Source of the DNA: Actinomyces glycerinitolerans | GTDB taxonomy: Bacteria > Actinomycetota > Actinomycetes > Actinomycetales > Actinomycetaceae | Assembly: GCF_900098745.1 (NCBI RefSeq) | Contig: NZ_FQTT01000011.1 | Coordinates: 282,237 to 346,236, forward strand | DNA length: 64,000 nucleotides | Direction of reading: 5' to 3' | Part shown: in pieces, positions 54,071-62,575 of the stretch | Position numbering within the stretch: position 1 is the stretch's first letter | Layout: every line of letters begins with the position of its first letter | The notes under the pieces: generated by a model | What the model saw: the letters and a program-made list of their open reading frames with translations, nothing else | Database searches by the model: none | Told to the model about the DNA's origin: nothing | Position numbers and translations under genes: made by a program

Positions 54071-55144
54071 ATGAGCATCCTCTCCCCCACCACCCTGCGC
54101 CGCGCGGGCGCCGCAGTGGCCGGCTCCACGCTACTGCTCGGCTCCACACTCGTGGGTCCCGCCGCCTTCGCCGACTACGGCGATGCGAGCGCCCATATTG
54201 ACTTCACACTGTATGAGAACAAGACCGCCGACTTGGTCATGACCATCGACATCGAAGGCGTGAGCGCCGACCTCTACTGCACGGAGGATGCGGCCGATCT
54301 TGATAGCCTCAAAGACATCGAAGACGCCGACGACGACATCGAGGTGACACTGTCCGCCGAGAACGACACCTGTGTGCTGTCCATGCTCGGCCTGCCCATC
54401 GTCGGCTCCACCGACGATGGGTTCTCCGTCAAGCACCAAGACGGCACCTACGTCGTCGAGATGTCCGGCTTCAGCGACTTGAGCGATTACGACTCCGCCA
54501 CCCTGACGCTCACCTTCCCCGGCGACGTCATCGAAGCCGACGAGAACGCCACCATCTCCGGCCGCAAGGCCGACTGGGAGGATATCGCCGCACTCGACTC
54601 CCTCCAGGCGACCGGTTTCGACACCGCCGATCCGGCCACGCCGAGCCCCTCCGCCTCGGCCTCCGCCTCCGCCTCCGCGGAGCCCACCGACGCGCCGTCT
54701 CCTGCCACCGGAGACGCGGAGCCCACTCCCACGAGCGAAGCGGTTGCGGCACCCGCCGACGCCGACTCCGACGAGGGGCATTCGCTGCTGCCGATCGTTC
54801 TCGGCATCGTGGGCCTGCTGGCGATCGCCGGCGTCGTGGTCGGCGTCGTCGTCTACCAGAACCAGAAGAAGCACGCCGTCCCGGCCGCCGGCTACCCCGG
54901 CACCGGATACCCGGCCCAGCCTTATCAGCAGCCCGGCCAGCCGCCCTACAACCAGCCGGGATACGGCGCGCAGCAGCCTTACGGCCAGCAGGGTTCCGGC
55001 GTACAGCCGCAGCAGCCCGGCCAGCAGGCCTACGGAAACCCGCAGCAGTACCAGCCCGGCCAGCCCGGCTACGGCAATACGCAGCGGTACCAGCCCGGCC
55101 AGCCGCCCTACGGCCAGCAGCCCGGCCCCTACGGACACCAGTGA
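54071..55144 (+). CDS. LppM-like surface protein with Q/P/G/Y-rich tail, second copy
   Basis: This 357-residue paralogue has a signal peptide (LLLGSTLVGPAAFA), the LppM-like domain (about 33-180, with LYCTEDAADLDS and LTLTFPGDVIEADENATISG), and a Ser/Ala/Pro/Thr-rich stalk (SASASASASAEPTDAPSP). One membrane helix (LLPIVLGIVGLLAIAGVVVG) leads to a ~95-residue tail of QPGQPGYG and QPYG units. The layout puts the folded domain outside and the low-complexity tail inside. No ribosome binding site precedes the ATG, while a -10-like TACACT ends six bases before it. Confidence 0.8.
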   Translation: MSILSPTTLRRAGAAVAGSTLLLGSTLVGPAAFADYGDASAHIDFTLYENKTADLVMTIDIEGVSADLYCTEDAADLDSLKDIEDADDDIEVTLSAENDTCVLSMLGLPIVGSTDDGFSVKHQDGTYVVEMSGFSDLSDYDSATLTLTFPGDVIEADENATISGRKADWEDIAALDSLQATGFDTADPATPSPSASASASASAEPTDAPSPATGDAEPTPTSEAVAAPADADSDEGHSLLPIVLGIVGLLAIAGVVVGVVVYQNQKKHAVPAAGYPGTGYPAQPYQQPGQPPYNQPGYGAQQPYGQQGSGVQPQQPGQQAYGNPQQYQPGQPGYGNTQRYQPGQPPYGQQPGPYGHQ

Positions 55145-55185
55145 ACTAGCGCCGTCCAGACGTCAGCGCGCCCGCGCGGCAACAG

Positions 55186-55220
55186 CGGCGGCCGGCCCCC
55201 ACCTGCGGGGCCGGCCGCCG
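55186..55220. terminator. Bidirectional terminator between the LppM-like gene and purA
   Basis: CGGCGGCCGGCCCC (55186-55199) pairs perfectly with 55207-55220 around a 7-nt loop. It stands between two convergent genes and probably serves both. Confidence 0.8.
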
Positions 55221-55234
55221 TCGTCGTTAACCGT

Positions 55235-56521
55235 TCAGCCGAGCAGCCGGTGCCGGGTGATGGTGGCCTCGCGGCCCGCACCCACCCCGATCGCGGAGAT
55301 GCGGCAGCCGGCGAGCTCCTCGATGCGCAGCACGTAGTCGCGGGCGGCGGCGGGCAGGTCCTCGAAGCGGCGCACGCCGGTGATGTCCTCGCTCCAGCCG
55401 GGCAGCTCCTCGTAAACCGGCTTGGCGTGGTGGAAGTCGGTCTGGGTCAGCGGCATCTCGGAGGTGACCTCGCCGTCGACGTCGTAGGCGACGCACACGG
55501 GGATGGTCTCGTGTCCGGTGAGCACGTCGAGCTTGGTCATGACCAGGTCGGTGAGTCCGTTGACGCGGGCGGCGTAGCGGGTGACGACGGCGTCGTGCCA
55601 CCCGCAGCGGCGCGGACGGCCGGTGGTGACCCCGTACTCGCCGCCCTCGGCGCGCAGCCGCTCCCCCATGGCGTCGGTGAGCTCGGTGGGGAAGGGGCCC
55701 TCGCCGACGCGGGTGGTGTAGGCCTTGACCACGCCGACGACGGCGTCGATGCGGGTGGGGCCCACCCCGGTGCCGGTGCAGGCGCCGCCGGCGGTCGGGT
55801 TGGAGGAGGTGACGAAGGGGTAGGTGCCGTGGTCGATGTCGAGCATGGTGGCCTGCCCGGCCTCGAACAGGACGGTCTTGCCGGCGTCGAGGGCCTGATT
55901 GAGCAGCAGGGAGGTGTCCACCACCATGGGGCGCACGCGGTCGGCGTAGGACAGCAGCTCGTCCGCGACGGCGTCGGGGTCGATGGCGGGACGGTTGAAG
56001 ACCTTCAGCAGCAGGCTGTTCTTCTGGGCGAGGGCGGAGTGAACCTTCTGCCGCAGGATCGACTCGTCGAACAGGTCCTGCACGCGCAGGCCTACGCGGT
56101 TCATCTTGTCCGCATAGGTGGGGCCGATGCCGCGGCCGGTGGTGCCCAGTTGGCGGGCGCCGAGGAAGCGCTCGGTGGTGCGGTCCATGACCCGGTTGTA
56201 GGAGGGGATCAGGTGGGCGTTGGCGGAGATCTTCAGTGCGGAGGCGTCCTTGCCGCGGGAGGTGATCTCCTCGATCTCCTGGAATAGGACCTCCAGGTCC
56301 ACCACCACGCCGTTGCCGATCACGGGGGTTACCCCGGGGGTGAGGACGCCTGCGGGAAGAAGGTGGAAGGCGAAGGTTTCGCCATCGATGACGACGGTGT
56401 GGCCGGCGTTGTTGCCGCCGTTGAACTTGACGACGTAGTCGACGCCCTGACCGAGCTGGTCGGTCGCCTTGCCCTTCCCTTCGTCTCCCCATTGAGTTCC
56501 GACGACGACGACGGCTGGCAT
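55235..56521 (-). CDS. purA: Adenylosuccinate synthase
   Basis: This 428-residue enzyme makes adenylosuccinate from IMP, aspartate and GTP, the first committed step to AMP. It begins [20 protein letters not shown] with the GTP-binding glycine-rich loop, followed by [46 protein letters not shown] and the C-terminal nucleotide motif region. The ATG at 56521 follows GGGAG by six bases. The frame is open further up but lacks family character there. It stands apart from the other pur genes in the window. Confidence 0.97.
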   Translation of the reverse strand: MPAVVVVGTQWGDEGKGKATDQLGQGVDYVVKFNGGNNAGHTVVIDGETFAFHLLPAGVLTPGVTPVIGNGVVVDLEVLFQEIEEITSRGKDASALKISANAHLIPSYNRVMDRTTERFLGARQLGTTGRGIGPTYADKMNRVGLRVQDLFDESILRQKVHSALAQKNSLLLKVFNRPAIDPDAVADELLSYADRVRPMVVDTSLLLNQALDAGKTVLFEAGQATMLDIDHGTYPFVTSSNPTAGGACTGTGVGPTRIDAVVGVVKAYTTRVGEGPFPTELTDAMGERLRAEGGEYGVTTGRPRRCGWHDAVVTRYAARVNGLTDLVMTKLDVLTGHETIPVCVAYDVDGEVTSEMPLTQTDFHHAKPVYEELPGWSEDITGVRRFEDLPAAARDYVLRIEELAGCRISAIGVGAGREATITRHRLLG

Positions 56522-56728
56522 TGCTGCTCCCTGTGTGCGTGGGTGCCCCGGAGGGCAGGCGCGGCCTGGGCGCGCCGCGGACAGCCTACCCGAGGCCCGG
56601 TGGGCGGGAGCCCATCTGTCTCGGCGCCCGCCCCCACCACCGGGCCCGGTTTTGCCGCTACTTGGCACCACTACCTCATACGACGACCCCGATCGCACCG
56701 GCGCCTGGTGGCCTGGGACGCGCCGCCC

Positions 56729-58447
56729 TCACCGCCCGGCTGTCACCAGGTCCACGCCGCGCACACTGATATTTCCTCCAGCGGGGCCACCAGTCAGGTC
56801 CACCCCGACAACATGGGTGGAGGCCGCCTCTTCAGGCAGCACGAACCTGATCGTGGCCAGGGTGTAGTCCCCGTTCGCGTCCGCCCTCGCCAGGTTCCGC
56901 AGCGCTTCAAGCCTCCCGGAGGGCTCCAGCACGTATCGAGAGCCATCCGCCGCAGTCACCACGACGCGCAGTGGCGTATGCGTCAGGCCGTCTGCACGGT
57001 CCCCCGTGGGCGCCAGGTGGACGGCGAGGGACTGCACGTCGTGCGCGTCCGTGTCCAGGTGCCCACCACCGCCATCGGTAAGGGTGACGGCGGCCGTGAA
57101 TGAGCGGGAGGACAGGACTCCCACCTCGGGGTACGGGCACCGGTCCGAATACTGGTTGGGATCCATATCCGCGTAGGTGCGGCAGGTGGTCACGCTTCCG
57201 CCATTGAGCGCGGTCAGTGCCGGTGCGTCGGCCGCATCACCGGAGGCAGTCCAGCTCACTCGCTCGACTCCGGGGGCGATGAGCCAGCGCGCCGGAATGC
57301 CGACGAGCTGCTCGGGCAGCTCAGCCATCGACGACGTGGGGATCGCCCCGGTCTCCCCCCGCACAGTCTGGGCCAGCCACTGCACGGCTACGTCCGTCAG
57401 CATGCGCTCGTGGTCGGCCGCTTTGGGCGCCTCCATCCCCTCGTCCAGTACCCGGTCGTCGAAGCCGCGCTCCGACAGCGCCCGGTTGATGTAGTTGTGC
57501 CCGTATCCGGGGAGCCGGACACTGATGGCCGGGGCACTGCGCGGCTGGCCGATATGCTCGGCCAGCCACATGGGGCCGGCCTGCTTGACATCGCGGTCGG
57601 CATCGCCGTCGACGGCGAGCAGGGGCACATACGCGGGCGCCGGAGCGGCGAAGTCTGCCTCCGGCCCGTCCGGGACACCGTAGTCGCCGCCGTAGGACAT
57701 CAGTGAGGTGATGGGGCTCGCGGATTCCCGCCAGGACTCCACCGCGGCATTGGCGATGCCGGCGGAGCGCGAGTGCATGATGAGCGCGGTCCGGCTCGCG
57801 TCGACGGCCCCGGTCAGTCCTTCCCCCAGGACGGAGTCCCTTCCAGCCGATGCGGCGATGGCCTCCTCGCGCATGCGCCCGACGGTGGCGAGCCAGCCGG
57901 CGACTTGGTCATAGGGGGCGGACAGCTCCGCCCCCGACCACAGTGGGGACAGGTCGGGGATCAGCACTGCGTACCCCTGCGCGGCCAGGGCCTTGCCGAA
58001 ATAGGTCATGCCCCGGTCCGCACGGATCTCCTCGACGCCCCTTGCGCAGGGGTAGCCGAAGGTGTCATCGGCGCAGCCGAAGGTGCGCAGGTGACTGAAG
58101 ATCACCAGGGGCGCGCTCTGGGCCTCGGTATCGGGGGTGACCAGGACGCCGCGCACCGGCGCCCGGAACGCCCCGGGATTCGACTGGGGACCGAGCTCGA
58201 CGTCGCCGAGGTCGAAATCCCTGACAACCGCGCCATCGCTGAGCTCAACCGTGGTGTGGGCGGGCACGCGGTCGACCGGGGCGTGCGGACCGTCCACGTC
58301 ACCGGAGTCGATAACCGCGGTGGCCGTCTCCTTGACGGCGGGCTGTGACTGCTCCGGCCCATACCGGGCACCGGATGCCAGCAGCAACCCGATGACAACC
58401 GCCATGACGACCGCCAGCGATGCTCGACGGCGCAGTTGCCTTCGCAT
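56729..58447 (-). CDS. Secreted alpha/beta hydrolase
   Basis: This 572-residue protein has an N-terminal signal anchor (RRRASLAVVMAVVIGLLLAS) and an alpha/beta-hydrolase domain. The oxyanion region is PLVIFSHLRTFGC, the nucleophile elbow ALIMHSRSAGIANAA (Ser in HSR, a variant of G-x-S-x-G), the acid LLAVDGDAD and the catalytic His GYGHNYI. A beta-rich C-terminal region (about 400-570) has no family I recognise. The lipase/PAF-acetylhydrolase/dienelactone-hydrolase group is the closest guess. GGGAGG precedes two adjacent ATGs, and the second, at 58447, has the better spacing. It is divergent from the zinc gene at 58696. Confidence 0.72.
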   Translation of the reverse strand: MRRQLRRRASLAVVMAVVIGLLLASGARYGPEQSQPAVKETATAVIDSGDVDGPHAPVDRVPAHTTVELSDGAVVRDFDLGDVELGPQSNPGAFRAPVRGVLVTPDTEAQSAPLVIFSHLRTFGCADDTFGYPCARGVEEIRADRGMTYFGKALAAQGYAVLIPDLSPLWSGAELSAPYDQVAGWLATVGRMREEAIAASAGRDSVLGEGLTGAVDASRTALIMHSRSAGIANAAVESWRESASPITSLMSYGGDYGVPDGPEADFAAPAPAYVPLLAVDGDADRDVKQAGPMWLAEHIGQPRSAPAISVRLPGYGHNYINRALSERGFDDRVLDEGMEAPKAADHERMLTDVAVQWLAQTVRGETGAIPTSSMAELPEQLVGIPARWLIAPGVERVSWTASGDAADAPALTALNGGSVTTCRTYADMDPNQYSDRCPYPEVGVLSSRSFTAAVTLTDGGGGHLDTDAHDVQSLAVHLAPTGDRADGLTHTPLRVVVTAADGSRYVLEPSGRLEALRNLARADANGDYTLATIRFVLPEEAASTHVVGVDLTGGPAGGNISVRGVDLVTAGR

Positions 58448-58659
58448 CATGAATCCTCCCGAGAAACTCAGCATCAGGGCGTCCACGACGACTCTGCGCG
58501 CGCCCGGCATCCACGTTGCGATACGGGATCGCGGCCGGGAAGAGCCCGGAGGAGGAGATGACGCCGCGAGGGCTCCTTCTCGGAAACGACCTCCATGGCT
58601 CCGGCCTCCTGCGCACGACGCACACGCAGCGGGATCCGGCGCGCATTGTCAACGCCGCC

Positions 58660-58689
58660 TTGCGAGCCGTAACGATAATCATTACCGTT
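58660..58689 (+). promoter_or_regulatory. Leaderless promoter covered by a Zur-like box
   Basis: The near-perfect palindrome AACGATAATCATTACCGTT occupies 58671-58689, with an ATAATCATTA core like actinobacterial Zur boxes. TTGCGA (58660-58665), a 17-bp spacer and TACCGT (58683-58688) make a promoter seven bases before the ATG at 58696. A zinc-loaded repressor here would shut the gene when zinc is plentiful. Confidence 0.6.
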
Positions 58690-58695
58690 TGCGGC

Positions 58696-59994
58696 ATGAG
58701 AGTCCAGCACCTTCCGCACACCCTTGCACTTGCCACCGCGGCCGTCCTCGTGCTGTCCGCCGCAGCGTGCTCCAACGCCTCCGCGCCCACCACCAGCTCG
58801 CCCAACGGCGATAGGGACGGCGCGGGCGCGCAGGCATCCGCCTCGGAGAAGCCGGTGGAGGTCAGCGATGTGGATCCGCGCGCCGCCATCGCCTATGAGG
58901 GCGGTATCCAGATCGTCGACACCTCCGACGGCACCGTCGTGGCGGACATCAAGAAGGAGGGGTTCCTGCGCCTCAACCCGGCCGGGGACGGCCGCCATGT
59001 GCTGGTCTCCTCCTCCGAAGGCTTCGAGGTCCTGGACCTGGGAATGATCGTCAAGCCCCACGGCGACCACAACCACTACTACACCACCACCCCCGGCCTC
59101 ACCGGCTCCGTGATCGCGGCGCAGACCCCCGGACACGTCGTCACCCACGCCGGGAAGACTGCCGTCTTCGACGACGGCACCGGCACAGTCACCATGTTCG
59201 ACACCAAGGCACTGGAGGACGGCCAGCTCAGCCCCGACGAGCTGACCAGCTTCCAGACGAACGACCCGCACCACGGCGTCGCCGTCCCCCTGGTCAGTGG
59301 CAGCGTCCTGGTAACCGAGGGGACCGAGGACGAGCGGCACACGGTCCACGAACGCAAGGCCGACGGGAGCATCGGCGCCGAGTCCACCGACTGCCCCGGC
59401 GTCCATGGCGAGGCCACTGCACAGGGCGAGGACGTGGCCAGCTTCGGCTGCACCAACGGCTCGGTGGTGTTCCGCGACGGGCAGTTCCACAAGGTGCCGG
59501 TGCCGGAGGCGTACCAGCGCAGCGGAAACCAGTTCGGTTCCCCCGAATCCCCGTACGTGCTCACGGACTACAAGACCGTTGAGCCGGTGGACGGCGCCGC
59601 GCCGGAGCACCCCACGAAGGTCGGCATCATCGATACGACCGATGCCACCACCACAACCGTGGAGCTGGGCTCGGCCTACTGGTTCCGCTCCTTCGGCCGC
59701 GGCGCCGCCGGGGAGGGAGTGGTACTGACCTACGACGGCCGGCTCAACCTCATCGACCCGGCATCGGCCGCGGTGACCAAGCAGGTGGACGTGGTCACGC
59801 CTTGGACGGAGAACGAGAACTGGCAGGAGCCCGGGCCCAATGTGAAGACGGCCGGCGACTTCGCCTACATCACCGACCCCACCGCCAAGAAGCTGCACCT
59901 GGTGCAGATCTCCACCGGCAAGCTGCTCTCCAGCCTGGACCTGTCGGTGGTGCCCAATGAAATGGCGGTGATCGACGCCGAGCTGAAGCAGTAA
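58696..59994 (+). CDS. AztD-like zinc metallochaperone lipoprotein
   Basis: This 432-residue lipoprotein has a signal peptide and lipobox (LATAAVLVLSAAACSNAS) and a beta-propeller-like body with repeated VVFDDG/ILDTTDATT-type strands. The His-rich segment IVKPHGDHNHYYTTTPG is the kind of site that AztD proteins use to pass zinc to the AztC binding protein of an AztABC transporter. NDPHHGVAVPL and CPGVHGEATA match the family as well. No aztABC genes are in the window. The ATG at 58696 has no ribosome binding site and is best read as leaderless. Confidence 0.8.
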   Translation: MRVQHLPHTLALATAAVLVLSAAACSNASAPTTSSPNGDRDGAGAQASASEKPVEVSDVDPRAAIAYEGGIQIVDTSDGTVVADIKKEGFLRLNPAGDGRHVLVSSSEGFEVLDLGMIVKPHGDHNHYYTTTPGLTGSVIAAQTPGHVVTHAGKTAVFDDGTGTVTMFDTKALEDGQLSPDELTSFQTNDPHHGVAVPLVSGSVLVTEGTEDERHTVHERKADGSIGAESTDCPGVHGEATAQGEDVASFGCTNGSVVFRDGQFHKVPVPEAYQRSGNQFGSPESPYVLTDYKTVEPVDGAAPEHPTKVGIIDTTDATTTTVELGSAYWFRSFGRGAAGEGVVLTYDGRLNLIDPASAAVTKQVDVVTPWTENENWQEPGPNVKTAGDFAYITDPTAKKLHLVQISTGKLLSSLDLSVVPNEMAVIDAELKQ

Positions 59995-60000
59995 CCGGTG

Positions 60001-60033
60001 CCGGGTAGCGCGGCGCCGAGCCGCGCTACCCGG
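60001..60033. terminator. Bidirectional terminator between the AztD-like and YesL-like genes
   Basis: CCGGGTAGCGCGGC (60001-60014) pairs perfectly with 60020-60033 around GCCGA. It begins seven bases after one stop and overlaps the other gene's stop codon at 60026, so it serves both convergent units. Confidence 0.8.
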
Positions 60034-60661
60034 TGGATGTACGGGCGTCCTCACGCAGACGGTCGATGACGGGCCGCTGCACCAGAGCCATGAGGTAACC
60101 GATGAAGGCGACGCCGAGCAGCACCACGAACCAGCCGGCGGCGGCACGCGCGCCCGGCAGGGCCACCACCAAGACCACGGGGGCGGCAAGCAGAAGCAGG
60201 CACACGGCGGTGCGGCCGAGTGCCCCGACGGCCAGGCGCGCCGCATTGGCCACGTGCGCGCCGACGGTGTTGTCGAAGAAGGCGACCAGCGGCACCAGCC
60301 AGATCAGGACGGCGACGATCAGCAGCGCCCCGGCGTCGACCAGACCGGTCAGGGCGGCACCGCCCAGCTGGGACAGCGACAGGTTCATCCAGGCGGCCAG
60401 TCCCGCCGCGGTGAGCGTCGGCAGCCACCAGGCCAGCGACTGGACCAAGTTGGTGCGGAAGGAGTGCCACCAGGTGCGCACCGTGTAGGTGTCCTCGTCG
60501 CGCACCATTTCCATCACCACGCGGGCGCAGGCGGTAAGCGCTGCGCCCGCGGTGATGATCGGCAGACACGCCAGCAGGGTGAGCAGGTTGACGACGACGA
60601 GGTCGGCGGCCGCGGACCAGGCCCGGTAGAAGGCCGAGTCGGGTCTTAAGAAACCGGGCAT
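60026..60661 (-). CDS. YesL-family (DUF624) membrane protein
   Basis: This 211-residue protein has about five membrane helices (LVVVNLLTLLACLPIITAGA, LVDAGALLIVAVLIWLVPL and others). The N-terminal pattern FYRAWSAAADLVVVNLL with LPIITAGAA is characteristic of YesL/DUF624, found beside CUT1 sugar ABC transporters. Its role is unknown; it may assist the permease. It is the last gene of that operon, 13 bp after the MalG-type permease. Confidence 0.85.
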   Translation of the reverse strand: MPGFLRPDSAFYRAWSAAADLVVVNLLTLLACLPIITAGAALTACARVVMEMVRDEDTYTVRTWWHSFRTNLVQSLAWWLPTLTAAGLAAWMNLSLSQLGGAALTGLVDAGALLIVAVLIWLVPLVAFFDNTVGAHVANAARLAVGALGRTAVCLLLLAAPVVLVVALPGARAAAGWFVVLLGVAFIGYLMALVQRPVIDRLREDARTSTG

Positions 60662-60674
60662 GGCGCGGGCCGGC

Positions 60675-61583
60675 TCAGCCCTTGACGGCCCCGGCGGCGA
60701 CGCCCTCGACGATGTACTTCTGGCCGAAGGCGTAGAAGACGACGATCGGGATGATGGCCAGGACCAGCATGGCCATCTGGGCGCCCATGTCGCGGTTGCC
60801 GTTGGAGCCGACGAGCATCTGGATGACGATGGGCACCGTCTTGTAGCGCTCGTCCTGGCCGATGACCAGGTTCGGCAGGAGGAAGTCGTTCCACACCCAC
60901 ATGGCGTTCAGGACCGCGACCGTCACCGAGGTTGGCTTGAGCAGCGGCATGACCACCCGGAAGTAGCTCTGCAGCGGGGTGCAGCCGTCCATGTAGGCGG
61001 CCTCCTCGATGTCCATCGGCACGGACTTGATGAAGCCCGCGAACAGGAACACGGACAGGCCGCCGCCGAAGCCCAGGTAGAGGATGATCATGCCCCACGG
61101 CGTCGCCAGGCCCAGCGCGTCGGCGATCTTGACGGTGGGGAACATGACCAGCTGGAAGGGGGCAATCATGGAGAAGGCGAACAGGTAGTAGATCAGGGAG
61201 GTCCACCAGGTCTTGACGCGGGTGATGTAGTACGCGGTCATGGCCGTCAGCAGCACGATCACCGCCACCGAGCCGACGGTGATGAACAGCGACCAGCCCA
61301 GGGCCCGGGCGAAGCCGGACAGCTGCAGACCGGTGATGTAGTTGGTCAGCCCGGCGAAGGTCTCGCCGGTGGGCAGGGAGAAGGGCGAGTCGGAGATGAA
61401 GAACTTGCCCTTGAAGGAGTTGATCAGGATGAACAGCAGCGGAATGATCCAGATCAGCGACAGCACCGTCAGCAGGGCGGTGAGCAGGTTCTGACCGGCC
61501 GTCTGCTTGCGGCGGGCGGGCTTGGAGGGCTGCATCGGCTTGATGGCCGTCGGGCCCATGGGGGCGAGGGTCTCGGTGCTCAC
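60675..61583 (-). CDS. Carbohydrate ABC transporter permease (MalG type)
   Basis: This 302-residue CUT1 permease has six helices and the EAA coupling loop EEAAYMDGCTPLQSYFRVVM. The N-terminal cytoplasmic stretch is followed by LLTVLSLIWIIPLLFILINS. The GTG at 61583 overlaps the MalF-type permease stop as GTGA. It imports a sugar together with the neighbouring permease and binding protein; the ATPase (MsiK/UgpC type) is not in the window, as is usual in actinobacteria. Confidence 0.93.
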   Translation of the reverse strand: MSTETLAPMGPTAIKPMQPSKPARRKQTAGQNLLTALLTVLSLIWIIPLLFILINSFKGKFFISDSPFSLPTGETFAGLTNYITGLQLSGFARALGWSLFITVGSVAVIVLLTAMTAYYITRVKTWWTSLIYYLFAFSMIAPFQLVMFPTVKIADALGLATPWGMIILYLGFGGGLSVFLFAGFIKSVPMDIEEAAYMDGCTPLQSYFRVVMPLLKPTSVTVAVLNAMWVWNDFLLPNLVIGQDERYKTVPIVIQMLVGSNGNRDMGAQMAMLVLAIIPIVVFYAFGQKYIVEGVAAGAVKG

Positions 61584-62425
61584 GCTTCAACCTCCTTGGC
61601 GCGGGTCGCACGCAGCTGCAGCACGGCGATGACGGAAACGATGATGAAGAAGATGACGGCCTGCGCCTGGGCGATGCCCTGCTTGCCGACCTGCTTGTAC
61701 ATCAGGTCGACGATGTTCAGCGCCGCCATCTGCGTCTGCTTGAGCGGAGCGCCGTTGGTCAGCGCCAGGTTCTGGTCGTACATCTTGAAGGTGTTGGCCA
61801 GGGTGAGGAACAGGCAGATGGTGATGGAGGGCATCACCATCGGGATGGTGACGTGACGCAGGGTCATCCACTTACCGGCACCGTCGATCTGGGACGCCTC
61901 GATCAGCTCCGGCGGCACGTTCTGCAGGCCGGCGATGTAGATGATCATCATGTAGCCCATGAGCTGCCAGTTGATCAGCAGGATCAGGCCGAGCATGCCC
62001 AGGTGCCAGTCGTTGACGATGGTCTGGCCCCAGTGGCGCAGGATCGCGTTGAGCATGACCTGCCAGGTGTAGCCCAGCACGATGCCGCCGATCAGGTTCG
62101 GCATGAAGAACACCGAGCGGAACAGGTTGGTGCCGCGCAGCTTGCGGGTGAGCAGGTAGGCCAGGGCGAAGGCGCCGAGGTTGACGGTGATGATGGATAT
62201 GGCCGAGACCAGGGCCGTGAAGCCGAGCGCCTTGACGAATCCGGTGTTGCCGGTCAGCGCGGTCTGGTAGTTGGCGAAGCCGACCCACTTGGCGTTGGTC
62301 AGCGTGGTGAACTTGGTCAGCGACAGGTACAGGCCCATGAAGAAGGGCACGATGAACGCGATGAGGAAGGCGATCAGCGTGGGGCCGGTGAAGACGACGA
62401 AATACTTCTTGAGCGACTTGGTCAT
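61580..62425 (-). CDS. Carbohydrate ABC transporter permease (MalF type)
   Basis: This 281-residue CUT1 permease begins KKYFVVFTGPTLIAFLIAFI and has the coupling loop ELIEASQIDGAGKWMTLRHV. The ATG at 62425 marks the true N-terminus; codons further upstream belong to the intergenic hairpin region. It lies 150 bp downstream of the binding-protein gene and is translationally coupled to the next permease. Confidence 0.92.
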   Translation of the reverse strand: MTKSLKKYFVVFTGPTLIAFLIAFIVPFFMGLYLSLTKFTTLTNAKWVGFANYQTALTGNTGFVKALGFTALVSAISIITVNLGAFALAYLLTRKLRGTNLFRSVFFMPNLIGGIVLGYTWQVMLNAILRHWGQTIVNDWHLGMLGLILLINWQLMGYMMIIYIAGLQNVPPELIEASQIDGAGKWMTLRHVTIPMVMPSITICLFLTLANTFKMYDQNLALTNGAPLKQTQMAALNIVDLMYKQVGKQGIAQAQAVIFFIIVSVIAVLQLRATRAKEVEA

Positions 62426-62485
62426 GTGTGTCTCGAGGGGTTCACGGAGGCGGGGTGGCAACGGCGCGTTTGAGTGGGAATGACA

Positions 62486-62517
62486 GGCGGCGCCCGGCAG
62501 TGTCACCGGGCGCCGCC
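62486..62517 (-). terminator. Intercistronic hairpin between binding protein and permease genes
   Basis: GGCGGCGCCCGG (62486-62497) pairs perfectly with 62506-62517 across an 8-nt loop. As in the mannoside operon, the hairpin follows the binding-protein gene and probably lowers permease expression relative to it. Confidence 0.7.
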
Positions 62518-62575
62518 GTCGTCAATTCGTGATTCTACAAGGGCCACTCAACGGCCGTTGTGGGAGTGCGGAGAA

